Below are positions 35,372 through 43,878 of a stretch of DNA of 62,989 bases, one piece after another (within the stretch, counting starts at the first letter, position 1; the number at the start of each line of letters is the position of its first letter). The notes below the pieces were generated by a model. That model saw only the letters and a list, made by a program, of their open reading frames with translations, was not told where the DNA came from and ran no database searches. This DNA comes from Motiliproteus sp041586615 (GTDB lineage Bacteria > Pseudomonadota > Gammaproteobacteria > Pseudomonadales > Balneatricaceae), in NCBI GenBank assembly GCA_041586615.1, contig JBFGZS010000019.1, positions 1-62,989 on the forward strand. Reading direction: 5' to 3'. A program made the position numbers and the translations under genes.

Positions 35372-36529
35372 ATGGATCTGTCTTTAAGCGAAGATCAGGC
35401 GATGATTCAGGAGATGGCCCGCAAGTTTGCCCAGGCAGAACTGGCACCGGTGGCCGAAAAACTGGATCAGGAAGGCGACCGAGCGCTGTTTCTCGCCAAC
35501 CTGAAAAAGTTGGCAGAACTGGGTTTTATGGGCCTGAATGTCGATGCCGAGTACGGTGGGGCCGAGGCAGGAACCGTCGTGTTCAGCCTGGCCATCACCG
35601 AGATCGCCCGTGCCTGCGCATCAACCGCCGTGACGATGTCGGTCACCAATATGGTGGCCGAGGTGATTCAGACCGTGGCTTCCGACCGTCAGAAACAGAC
35701 CTATCTGCCCAAGCTCTGCAGCGGTGAGTATCCTGCGGGCGGATTCTGCCTGACCGAAACCGCTGCCGGCTCTGACCCCTCTGCCATGAAAACCACGGCG
35801 CAACTGGACGGTGATTGCTGGGTGCTCAACGGCGCCAAGCAGTTTATCAGCAGCGCCGAATATGCCGGCGTATTTGTCGTGTGGGCGGTGACCGACCGTG
35901 ATGCGGCCAAGGGCAAAGGGATCTCCTGTTTCCTGGTCGAACGCGATGCACCGGGTCTGAGCGTCTCGAAAGCCGAAAAGAAGATGGGCCAACATGCGTC
36001 CGTGACCAATGAAGTTATCTTTGACCATTGCCGGATCCCCAAAGATGCGTTGATGGGGAAGCGTAATCAGGGCTTCAAGATTGCGGTCACTGAACTGGCC
36101 GGGGGGCGTATCGGCATCGGCTCGCTGGCGTTGGGGGTGGGTCTGGCGGCAATGGATTTTGCCCGCGACTATATCAATGAACGTCGCCAGTTTGGGCAGA
36201 AAATCGCCGATTTCCAGGGCGTGCAGTGGATGCTGGCCGATGCCTACACCGACCTGGAAGCGGCACGCCTGTTAGTGATGAGCGCGGCAGACCAGAAGGA
36301 TAAGGGACTGCCCTTTGCCAAGGCGGCGTCCATGGCCAAGCTGTTTAGTTCGGAAAAAGCCAACAAGGTCTGTTACACCGCGCTGCAGTTACTGGGCGGT
36401 TATGGGTATATCAAGGAGTTTCCGCTGGAGCGCTATGCACGCGATGTACGTATCACCTCGATCTACGAGGGCACCAGTGAAATTCAACGGGTCATTATCG
36501 CCCGTGAGCTGCTGCGCGCGATCGGCTAA
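35372..36529 (+). CDS. Acyl-CoA dehydrogenase
   Basis: A 385-residue FAD enzyme making the 2,3-double bond of acyl-CoA. It carries GFCLTETAAGSDP (FAD/substrate loop), RRQFGQKIADFQGVQ and the C-terminal ITSIYEGTSEIQR with the catalytic Glu of short- and branched-chain dehydrogenases. GAGGTG precedes ATG 35372. It follows the thiolase by 59 bp, and an electron-transfer flavoprotein is presumably encoded elsewhere. Confidence 0.93.
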   Translation: MDLSLSEDQAMIQEMARKFAQAELAPVAEKLDQEGDRALFLANLKKLAELGFMGLNVDAEYGGAEAGTVVFSLAITEIARACASTAVTMSVTNMVAEVIQTVASDRQKQTYLPKLCSGEYPAGGFCLTETAAGSDPSAMKTTAQLDGDCWVLNGAKQFISSAEYAGVFVVWAVTDRDAAKGKGISCFLVERDAPGLSVSKAEKKMGQHASVTNEVIFDHCRIPKDALMGKRNQGFKIAVTELAGGRIGIGSLALGVGLAAMDFARDYINERRQFGQKIADFQGVQWMLADAYTDLEAARLLVMSAADQKDKGLPFAKAASMAKLFSSEKANKVCYTALQLLGGYGYIKEFPLERYARDVRITSIYEGTSEIQRVIIARELLRAIG

Positions 36530-36649
36530 CACAGAACCAGAATTGACGTCGTTAACCCGATGCATGGGACCGGTCGGGACAGCCGCTAAGAAGATTTTGC
36601 GCCTGATCTACCTATCGAATAAATAGGATCAAAAGAATAAGGAGTTAGC

Positions 36650-37414
36650 ATGGAACTGAATAATCGCGTTGCCTTGATTACCGGGGGTGCCTCGGGTCTG
36701 GGTCTGGCCACCACCGAACATTTGGTGGCTCAGGGCGCCAATGTGGTGGTCTGTGACCTGAACGAAGAGGCGGGGCAGGCGCTGGCCGGCCGTCTGGGCA
36801 AGCAGGTGCTGTTCGTCAACGTCGATGTCACCCGTGAGGGTTCTGTTAAAGCGGCCATCGCTCAGGCTGTCAGCACCTTTGGTACCCTGCATATCTGCAT
36901 CAACTGCGCGGGTATCGCCCCGGCAGGTCGCACCGTCGGGCGTCATGGTGCGCTGGCGCTGGAAAAGTTCAGCCAGGTGATCAATATCAACCTGATCGGC
37001 ACCTTTAACGTGCTACGCCTGGCCGCAGAACAGATGGCCACTAACGACGCCGTGGATGGCGAACGCGGCGTGATTATCAACACCGCCTCGGTGGCGGCCT
37101 TTGATGGCCAGGTTGGTCAGGCGGGTTACAGTGCCAGCAAGGCGGCGGTTGCCGGTATGACCCTGCCGATCGCCCGCGATTTGGCCGGGCTGGGGATCCG
37201 CGTTATGACCATCGCCCCGGGTATCTTCGACACCCCGATGATGAAAGGCATGCCCGACACCGTGCGTGACCCTTTGATTGCCATGGTGCAGAGCCCCAAG
37301 CGCTTTGGCGATCCGGCCGAATACGCGGCGCTGGCGGCGCATATTATTAACAACGCTTACCTGAACGGCGACGTAATTCGACTGGACGGCGCCATTCGTA
37401 TGGAGCCCAAGTAA
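36650..37414 (+). CDS. SDR-family 3-hydroxyacyl-CoA dehydrogenase (HSD10-like)
   Basis: A 254-residue short-chain dehydrogenase. NAD site TGGASGLGLAT near residue 11, NCAGIAPAG near 88, catalytic Ser (NTASVAAFDG) and YSASKAA (Tyr/Lys), then PGIFDTPMMKGMP. The overall sequence resembles type-2 3-hydroxyacyl-CoA dehydrogenase (HSD17B10), which oxidises 2-methyl-3-hydroxybutyryl-CoA and related substrates. AAGGAG lies upstream of ATG 36650. Confidence 0.9.
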   Translation: MELNNRVALITGGASGLGLATTEHLVAQGANVVVCDLNEEAGQALAGRLGKQVLFVNVDVTREGSVKAAIAQAVSTFGTLHICINCAGIAPAGRTVGRHGALALEKFSQVININLIGTFNVLRLAAEQMATNDAVDGERGVIINTASVAAFDGQVGQAGYSASKAAVAGMTLPIARDLAGLGIRVMTIAPGIFDTPMMKGMPDTVRDPLIAMVQSPKRFGDPAEYAALAAHIINNAYLNGDVIRLDGAIRMEPK

Positions 37415-37578
37415 GCCTTTCATTACAAACAGGCTTTGCAATGATTTAAACGATAAAGAATCGAGCCCGCGGGCAAGGTTTTTGCGCTATTGTCGACATG
37501 AAGGATCAACGTCTGTGATCAGGCGGGTAGTCGGCCGGGCATCAACCTATTCAACATCGGGATATGCAGAAGGACACC

Positions 37579-39225
37579 ATGAAAAAAAATAATTACAGCG
37601 ACTTTATTCAGGATTTTACGCCGGCTCAGATCGAGAGCCAGTTTGTGGGTGATCTCGATACAGGGATCAATGTGTGCCAGGAGATCTGCGACCGTTACGC
37701 CGATACGGGGCGCGTCGCTCTGCGCTATGACGCTATCGATGGCAGCAGCGGTGAAATGACCTTTTCCCAGCTGATGAAGCGCGCGGCCCAGTTTGCCAAC
37801 TTTCTCACCCAGCAGGGGATCGGCAAGGGTGACCGTGTTTCCTGCCTGCTGCCGCGCACCCCGGAATTGATGATAGTCGTCTTAGGGACATTACGTGCTG
37901 GCGCGGTCTATCAGCCGCTCTTTACGGCCTTTGGCTCCGGCGCTATCGAATACCGCGTCACTCAGGCCCAGTCCAAGCTACTGGTGACTAACAGCGATCA
38001 ATGGCCCAAGCTGGCCGACGTTAAGGCTGTCCCGACGACCTTGCTGGTTGCCGATGCCAATGGTACCCACGCCGAAGCGGCGGATTTCCTGTTTGCCGAT
38101 GCCCTGGATGCTCAGTCGGATCAGTTTGAACCGGTGATGATCGGACGCGAGGACCCTTTCCTGCAGATGTTTACTTCCGGTACGACCGGTAAATCCAAGG
38201 GGGTCGCCGTGCCGGCCAAGGCGCTGGTTTCGTTTTGGATCTATATGGCCTATACCATCGAACTGCGCGCCGAAGACAATTACTGGAACGTTGCCGATCC
38301 TGGCTGGGCCTACGGCCTGTATTATGCCGTGGTTGGCCCGTTACTGCTGGGGTGTACGACCCACTTTAACGAGCAGGGGTTTAGCGCCGATAACAGCTAT
38401 GCCTTTATGGAAAAGTATGCGATCACTAACCTGGCAGCCGCCCCGACGGCGTACCGATTGTTGATGACGCACGAAAAAGAGCGCGCAGCCTATAAGATTG
38501 ATCTGCGGGTCGCCAGCAGTGCCGGCGAGCCGTTGAATCCCGAAGTGATCACCTGGGTTAAGCGTGTCTTCGCGTGCCCGGTTCGCGACCATTATGGTCA
38601 GACCGAAACCGGTATGACTGCCGGTAATTTTCATGCGCTTGAGCATAAGGAGCGCACGGCCTGCATGGGCTTTCCGCTACCGGGCTACCGGCTGGTGGCG
38701 TTGGATGAGAAGTTCAACGAAGTGGCACCCGGCGAGACCGGACAGTTGGCGGTCGATGTGGCCAACTCGCCGCTGTTTTTCTTCCAGGGTTACACCTGGG
38801 GCGAGAAGAACCCCTACTACGGCGACTACTACCTGACCGGCGATATGGTGATCAGCAACGGTGATGGGTCCCACTCGTACACCGGACGCGATGACGATAT
38901 TATCGCATCGGCAGGCTACCGCATCGGACCGGCCGATGTCGAAAATACCCTGCTGGAGCACCCTGCCGTGACGGAGAGTGCGGTGGTGGGTAAACCCGAC
39001 GAGAAGCGCGGCACCATCGTCAAAGCCTTCGTGGTGATTCGTACCGATCTGGATCCGAGCGACGCACTGATCGATGAGTTGCAGCAGTTTGTCCGCAAGC
39101 GTCTGTCGACCCACAGCTTCCCACGCGAGATCGAATTTGTGGCCGAGCTGCCCAAGACCCCCAGCGGCAAAATTCAGCGCTTCCTGTTACGTCAACAGGC
39201 CGCCGCCGAAGCGCCCAGCGCTTAA
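37579..39225 (+). CDS. Acyl-CoA synthetase (AMP-forming)
   Basis: A 548-residue adenylating enzyme related to acetyl/propionyl/medium-chain acyl-CoA synthetases. It has FTSGTTGKSKGV (P-loop), DHYGQTETGM (A5), YLTGDMV (A7) and the final PKTPSGKIQRFLLR with the catalytic Lys. It activates a carboxylic acid that the other cluster enzymes then oxidise. ATG 37579 with AGAAGGA is preferred over ATG 37564. Confidence 0.9.
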   Translation: MKKNNYSDFIQDFTPAQIESQFVGDLDTGINVCQEICDRYADTGRVALRYDAIDGSSGEMTFSQLMKRAAQFANFLTQQGIGKGDRVSCLLPRTPELMIVVLGTLRAGAVYQPLFTAFGSGAIEYRVTQAQSKLLVTNSDQWPKLADVKAVPTTLLVADANGTHAEAADFLFADALDAQSDQFEPVMIGREDPFLQMFTSGTTGKSKGVAVPAKALVSFWIYMAYTIELRAEDNYWNVADPGWAYGLYYAVVGPLLLGCTTHFNEQGFSADNSYAFMEKYAITNLAAAPTAYRLLMTHEKERAAYKIDLRVASSAGEPLNPEVITWVKRVFACPVRDHYGQTETGMTAGNFHALEHKERTACMGFPLPGYRLVALDEKFNEVAPGETGQLAVDVANSPLFFFQGYTWGEKNPYYGDYYLTGDMVISNGDGSHSYTGRDDDIIASAGYRIGPADVENTLLEHPAVTESAVVGKPDEKRGTIVKAFVVIRTDLDPSDALIDELQQFVRKRLSTHSFPREIEFVAELPKTPSGKIQRFLLRQQAAAEAPSA

Positions 39226-39266
39226 GCAGCGGTAACACAAGCCCCTGACAAAAAGAGGACAACGAA

Positions 39267-39293
39267 GAGGCGCAACTGTCAGGGTTGCGCCTC
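39267..39293. terminator. Hairpin after the acyl-CoA synthetase gene
   Basis: GAGGCGCAAC-TGTCAGG-GTTGCGCCTC is a perfect 10-bp stem. It is not followed by a T run, so termination may be partial, letting transcription reach the next gene. Confidence 0.5.
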
Positions 39294-39392
39294 TCTCGCA
39301 ATAGCGGCCGCTAATATGGTTAAGTCTCGTTGCTTGCGCGCGCAATCCTGATGCAAATCTAACCTTTAAAATTAATCATAATGGTGGTGATG

Positions 39393-40592
39393 ATGGGGCA
39401 GCTGGATTCGCTCAAGGTTTTGGATTTTTCAACCCTGCTTCCCGGGCCTTACGCGTCGATGATGCTGGCCGATATGGGGGCCGAGGTTCTGCGCATTGAA
39501 TCGGCCAGCCGGCCTGATTTGGTGCGGCAATTACCGCCGATGCTGGGGGACTCTTCCGCCGCGCATCAATTTCTCAATCGGGGTAAGCGCGCCATTGCGC
39601 TTGATCTGAAGCAACCGGATGCCATCGCGCTGGTGAAGCGCATGGTTGCCGATGCTGACATTCTGCTTGAGCAGTTTCGCCCCGGCGTTATGGCGCGTCT
39701 CGGGCTTGATTACGCAACCTTGCAACAGATCAATCCCCGTTTAATCTACTGTTCCATTACGGGCTATGGTCAGACCGGGCCGTATAAAGATCGCGCCGGG
39801 CACGATATCAATTATCTGGGACTGTCCGGGGTCGCAGGCTACTCCGCCCGCGCCGGGCAACCGCCCGTGCCGCAAGGTATCCAGATCGCCGATGTCGCCG
39901 GCGGTTCGTTGCATGGCGTGATCGGTATTTTAGCGGCGTTGTTCCAGCGCGAACAGACGGGTGTCGGACAGGCGATCGACATCAGCATGACGGATACCGC
40001 GTTTGCACTGAACGCCATGAGCGGTGCCGGCTTACTCGGCGGGGGTGTTGAACCGCAGGCGGAGCAAGAGTTACTCAATGGCGGCTCTTTCTACGATTAC
40101 TACGCGACCCGCGATGGGCGCTATATGGCTGTCGGCAGCCTGGAACCGACGTTTTTCCTGGGGCTATGCGAGCAGCTGGGTCGGCCTGACCTATGTGCTT
40201 ATCAGGGGCAGATGGATGCCGATGCTCAGGCGCTGCTTAAGGCCGCTTTCACGGAGGCGTTTCTCGCCCATGATTTTGCCTATTGGTGTGATCTTTTTGC
40301 ACAGCGTGATCTGTGTGTCGAGCCGGTCCTGACACTGGCGGAGGCCCGTGATCATCCACAGATACAGGCACGGCATATGGTGGTTGATGTGCCCGACGGT
40401 AAGGGCCGTTACCAACAGCAGCTGGGATCGCCGATCAAGTTTTCAGGTAACAGCAGGTCGGCCGATAGGGTCGGCGGTGATTTGGGTGGCGAAGGTCGAC
40501 AGATTTTGTCGGCGTTGGGGCTTAGTTCACAAGAGATTGAAGAGCTGGTCGCCAAGGGGGTGGTAACCTTGCCGGTGGGTGATGCTGACTAG
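39393..40592 (+). CDS. CaiB/BaiF family, alpha-methylacyl-CoA racemase-like protein
   Basis: A 399-residue class III CoA-transferase-fold protein. VLDFSTLLPGPYASMMLADMG at the start and SITGYGQTGPY are family hallmarks. RAGHDINYLGLSG and QIADVAGGS place a His and an Asp where alpha-methylacyl-CoA racemases have their catalytic pair, so racemisation of 2-methylacyl-CoA is more likely than CoA transfer. Start at ATG 39393 after GGTGG; earlier in-frame ATGs at 39381 and 39390 exist. It lies 167 bp behind the synthetase. Confidence 0.85.
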   Translation: MGQLDSLKVLDFSTLLPGPYASMMLADMGAEVLRIESASRPDLVRQLPPMLGDSSAAHQFLNRGKRAIALDLKQPDAIALVKRMVADADILLEQFRPGVMARLGLDYATLQQINPRLIYCSITGYGQTGPYKDRAGHDINYLGLSGVAGYSARAGQPPVPQGIQIADVAGGSLHGVIGILAALFQREQTGVGQAIDISMTDTAFALNAMSGAGLLGGGVEPQAEQELLNGGSFYDYYATRDGRYMAVGSLEPTFFLGLCEQLGRPDLCAYQGQMDADAQALLKAAFTEAFLAHDFAYWCDLFAQRDLCVEPVLTLAEARDHPQIQARHMVVDVPDGKGRYQQQLGSPIKFSGNSRSADRVGGDLGGEGRQILSALGLSSQEIEELVAKGVVTLPVGDAD

Positions 40593-40637
40593 TCCCTGGC
40601 TGCTAGACCCGCTTTTTCTGTATGGGTAAGACGCGCC

Positions 40638-40666
40638 GACTTATCCACGATTGCTGTGGATAAGTC
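40638..40666. other. Inverted repeat made of two DnaA-box-like sequences
   Basis: GACTTATCCAC-GATTGCT-GTGGATAAGTC is a perfect 11-bp inverted repeat. The plus strand holds TTATCCACG and the minus strand TTATCCACA, the latter a perfect DnaA box. It could be a hairpin terminator for the CoA-racemase gene or a DnaA-binding (titration) site. No AT-rich unwinding element or origin genes are nearby. Confidence 0.6.
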
Positions 40667-40842
40667 TGTTTGCAGTAGTGAGGCAAGGGCCTGTAGCCGG
40701 GGTGCTACGGGCCTTTAACCTGATCGTCCAAAATCTGATCGCGCTGCCACATTGGCTTGCTTGATTCTTGTGAGGACAAGCTGGGTTAGCCCCATGGGAT
40801 CATGGGGGAGGATAAACGCGCATGCATGCCGTTTTGTTTGAG

Positions 40843-40892
40843 TCAGGCCCGATCGTATCGGGCCTGACCTGACCTGACCTGATCTGATCTGA
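40843..40892. repeat. Strong hairpin merging into a pentanucleotide repeat
   Basis: TCAGGCCCGAT-CGT-ATCGGGCCTGA (40843-40867) is a perfect 11-bp stem. Its 3' end continues as four CCTGA units and two TCTGA units (40863-40892), just before the stop of bluB. The hairpin may end transcription of bluB; the pentamers look like slippage. Confidence 0.7.
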
Positions 40893-40909
40893 CAGAGGAC
40901 AAGGACTGT

Positions 40910-41710
40910 TTAGCGGATGACATCATCCTGCAGGGCGGTTAGATTTTCGCTCTGCTGAACCCGGGCCTGGTCGCTTTTCAGTTGTCGAATCAGGGTGCTT
41001 TGCTGTTCGGTCACGGGTTGGTTCCAGCCGTTCATGCTGACCAGTTCCTCGATGGGCAGGCGTGGTCGCCACTGGGCTTTTTCCAGCTCGGGACGGTCAT
41101 GGAAATGGCTGACATAGCCGATACAGAGGTAGGCGACCGGGGTGACGTTGTCTGGCAGTCCCAGCGCGTCTTTTAGTGCCTGTTCGTGGAATATGCTCAC
41201 CCAGCCGACGCCCAGGCCTTCGGCACGCGCGGCCAGCCACAGGTTTTGCACGGCACAGACGCTGGAATAGAGGTCCATGGTCGGAATGTGGGTGCGGCCA
41301 ACCACCACCGGCCCCGCGCGGTCTTTGTCGCAGGTGATGCAGATGTTGAGCGGGCTTTCGACGATCCCTTCCAGTTTTACCGTTTTGTAAAAATCACGCT
41401 TATCGCCGTCAAACATATTGGCGGCTTCGCCGTTGGCCTGATCGAACAGGTTGCGGACCTGCTGCTTCTTGGCCGGGTCGTCGATCAGCAGGAAGCTCCA
41501 GGGCTGCATAAAGCCGACAGAGGGGGCGTAATGCGCGGCCATTAATACCCGGCTGAGCACGTCATCGGGAATCGCGTCAGGCAGGAATTGCCCCCGCACG
41601 TCGCGGCGTTGAAAAATCGCCTGATACACGCCGTGCAATTGCTCGGTAGCAAAGCGGTGGCTGTTCTGTACGTTACTGCGGGTTTGAGCGTTAGTCGCGG
41701 TGTCTTCCAC
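40910..41710 (-). CDS. bluB: 5,6-dimethylbenzimidazole synthase BluB
   Basis: A 266-residue nitroreductase-fold flavoprotein that breaks FMN to give the lower ligand of vitamin B12. Features are IFQRRDVRGQFLPD at the front, APSVGFMQPWSF, VVGRTHIPTMDLYS and GVGWVSIFH, characteristic of BluB rather than ordinary nitroreductases. It starts at GTG 41710 with AAGGGGA six bases upstream. A cobalamin riboswitch lies in the leader, giving feedback control. Confidence 0.92.
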   Translation of the reverse strand: MEDTATNAQTRSNVQNSHRFATEQLHGVYQAIFQRRDVRGQFLPDAIPDDVLSRVLMAAHYAPSVGFMQPWSFLLIDDPAKKQQVRNLFDQANGEAANMFDGDKRDFYKTVKLEGIVESPLNICITCDKDRAGPVVVGRTHIPTMDLYSSVCAVQNLWLAARAEGLGVGWVSIFHEQALKDALGLPDNVTPVAYLCIGYVSHFHDRPELEKAQWRPRLPIEELVSMNGWNQPVTEQQSTLIRQLKSDQARVQQSENLTALQDDVIR

Positions 41711-41767
41711 GGATAGTCCCCTTAGGTGGAAAGGACGCGCAGGGTCCAGCTGCTGTCCGATTCATCC

Positions 41768-41945
41768 ACAGGCCGGTCTTCTGGCTTGGCTTCAACCTGC
41801 CCGGCACCTTCCCAATACCCCGTGCTGGCGTTAAACAGCGCGTGGGTATCAGTGGTATTTCGCCGGCCAGTCCACCTTACAGCGTTGGGCACGCGACGGA
41901 TTCACACCGTCTTCCCGATTCTCTCGTAAACGAGCACCTGTCGAT
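41768..41945 (-). ncRNA. Cobalamin (AdoCbl) riboswitch
   Basis: Read on minus, the region holds the ordered conserved blocks of a B12 riboswitch: GGTGC, GGGAAGACGGTGTGAATCCG, CCACTGATACC, GGGAAGGTGCCGGGCAGG and the B12-box-like CCAGAAGACCGGCC. It ends about 58 bp before the bluB start, enough for a terminator or ribosome-site switch. High B12 should lower bluB expression. Confidence 0.93.
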
Positions 41946-42107
41946 TGTCAGGGCATTTTACCCCTTGCACGTAAAAGGTACAGGGCCGATTGGGTCAATG
42001 GTTCGAAGAGGGAAGCACTATGAGGGGGTGTTTGCGCGGGAGGCGAGACGTTTACCGGGGCGTTGAAGAGCGAAACACGGCGTGGTTGAGGCGGCGTTCC
42101 GGAAAGC

Positions 42108-42144
42108 GCGCGCGGCCCGATCGTGACGGGATCGGGCCGCGCGC
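42108..42144 (-). terminator. Long GC-rich hairpin downstream of rhlE
   Basis: GCGCGCGGCCCGATC and its exact complement form a 15-bp stem with a 7-nt loop, 25 bp after the rhlE stop. Only a short T run (TTTCC) follows on minus. Confidence 0.6.
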
Positions 42145-42169
42145 TGTCAATATCGGCTGCGGCGGCTGA

Positions 42170-43561
42170 TCAGCGGTTTCCCGACACGGCCGGTTGGGCG
42201 GGGCGACGACGGCGTGGTGCGCCTTCGCGCCGAGCCGTTGCCGGCGCTTTCTCGCCTTGGCCGCTACGTGGCTGTTGCGATCGCCCTGCGTTGTTTCCGG
42301 ACCGGGGCCGATTGGTCGCGCTGCGTGGCGTGTTGCTATCCCCTTCGTTGCCGGCCTGTCTTGGCTGACGGGGCTTTTTAGGACGACTGGGTTTGGGCGC
42401 GGCTTTCAGCGGTTGGTCGGGCAGGTCGGCGCTGGGCGCGAAGTTATCGACGATTTCCCGGCGCAGTTTGTTGCGGATGAGGCGTTCGATGGCGATCAGC
42501 TCTTTGATCTCGTCGGAGCAGACCAGTGAAACCGCCATGCCGCTGGCACCGGCACGGCCGGTACGACCAATACGGTGTACGTAATCTTCCGCCACGTTGG
42601 GCAGGTCGAAGTTGACGACGTGAGGTAGCTGCTCGATATCCAGACCGCGAGCGGCGATATCGGTGGCGACCAGCACCTGAACGGAACCCGCCTTGAAGCC
42701 GGCCAGCGCCTTGGTACGCGCGCCCTGGCTTTTGTTACCGTGGATGGCGGCGGATTTAATGCCGTCTTTCTCGAGCTTTTCGGCTAACCGGTTCGCACCG
42801 TGTTTGGTGCGGGTGAAGACCAGTACCTGCCCCCAGCGCTGATTGCTGATCAGATGGCTGAGTAGCGCCGGTTTGGTCTTTTTATCCACAGGGTGCATCC
42901 ACTGCTCGACCGTGGGGGCGGTGGCGTTGGCGGGGGTGGCGGAGACGCTTTGCGGGTCGGTGAGCAGACCCATGCTGAGTTTTTTGATGTCGTCGGAGAA
43001 GGTCGCGGAAAACAGCAGGGTTTGCCGCTTCACAGGGAGTAGCTTCATGATGCGCCGGATATCATGGATAAAGCCCATATCCAGCATGCGATCTGCTTCG
43101 TCGAGAACCAGGCATTCCAGCTGATCAAAACGCAGGGCGCGTTGGCTGTAAAGGTCGAGCAGCCGTCCGGGGGTGGCGACCAGCACATCGACGCCACGGC
43201 GTAACGCCATCATTTGCGGGTTGATCTTAACGCCACCGAATACCACGGTGGAGCGCAGGGGCAGGTAACGACCGTAGTCGCTGACGCTTTCGCCGACCTG
43301 AGCCGCCAGTTCACGGGTGGGTGTCAGGATCAGGGTGCGGACCTGATTGGCACGCACGGGGGTGCCCTGGGATAGCAGTTGCAGAATAGGCAGAGTAAAA
43401 CCGGCGGTTTTACCGGTACCGGTCTGTGCGGCGGCCATCAGGTCGCGGCCGGTCAGTACCGCAGGAATCGCCTGCTGCTGAATGGGTGACGGTGTTGTGT
43501 AGCCTTTATCGGCAATAGCACGCAGCAGCGGTTCGGACAGGCCGAGGGAAGTAAAGGTCAT
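42170..43561 (-). CDS. rhlE: DEAD-box RNA helicase RhlE
   Basis: 463 residues. Q motif PSPIQQQAIP, Walker A AAQTGTGKT, PTRELAAQ, VLDEADRMLDMGF, SATFS and the helicase C motifs VATDIAARGLDI and HRIGRTGRAG. The C-terminal 85 residues are a basic Arg/Pro/Gln/Asn-rich tail typical of RhlE and probably bind RNA. It is divergent from dbpA. Confidence 0.92.
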   Translation of the reverse strand: MTFTSLGLSEPLLRAIADKGYTTPSPIQQQAIPAVLTGRDLMAAAQTGTGKTAGFTLPILQLLSQGTPVRANQVRTLILTPTRELAAQVGESVSDYGRYLPLRSTVVFGGVKINPQMMALRRGVDVLVATPGRLLDLYSQRALRFDQLECLVLDEADRMLDMGFIHDIRRIMKLLPVKRQTLLFSATFSDDIKKLSMGLLTDPQSVSATPANATAPTVEQWMHPVDKKTKPALLSHLISNQRWGQVLVFTRTKHGANRLAEKLEKDGIKSAAIHGNKSQGARTKALAGFKAGSVQVLVATDIAARGLDIEQLPHVVNFDLPNVAEDYVHRIGRTGRAGASGMAVSLVCSDEIKELIAIERLIRNKLRREIVDNFAPSADLPDQPLKAAPKPSRPKKPRQPRQAGNEGDSNTPRSATNRPRSGNNAGRSQQPRSGQGEKAPATARREGAPRRRRPAQPAVSGNR

Positions 43562-43878
43562 AGGGTTGGGTAACTCAAGAAGCGGCGGAGCCGCAGATGT
43601 CAGTAAAAAAGGTGTTCAGCGGCCAGTTTGGCGTACGCAGCCGATTAGTATACGGGTTTTTCGGCCTGATTGGGACTAACAATTATTGACCGGGCCTAAG
43701 AATGCCGCATATCGAGGCGATATTCGCCTGCGGTGATCAAGAAGGGAATCTAATCTGGTCGTGTTTCGTGCTAAACTCCCGGCTTGTCGTCCGTGACCCC
43801 AGTATGAAACGTCGTGTGCATCGCGCATCGGGTCTTACGGGACGCCCATTCTTAAATTGATCCTGTAAGAGCCTTCCC
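43562..43878. other. Divergent intergenic region between rhlE and dbpA
   Basis: 317 bp that must carry two divergent promoters. I see only weak hexamers (for example TAAACT near 43780) and no convincing operator or RNA. A long 5' UTR with cold-shock control would be expected for helicases but no motif was recognised. Confidence 0.3.
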
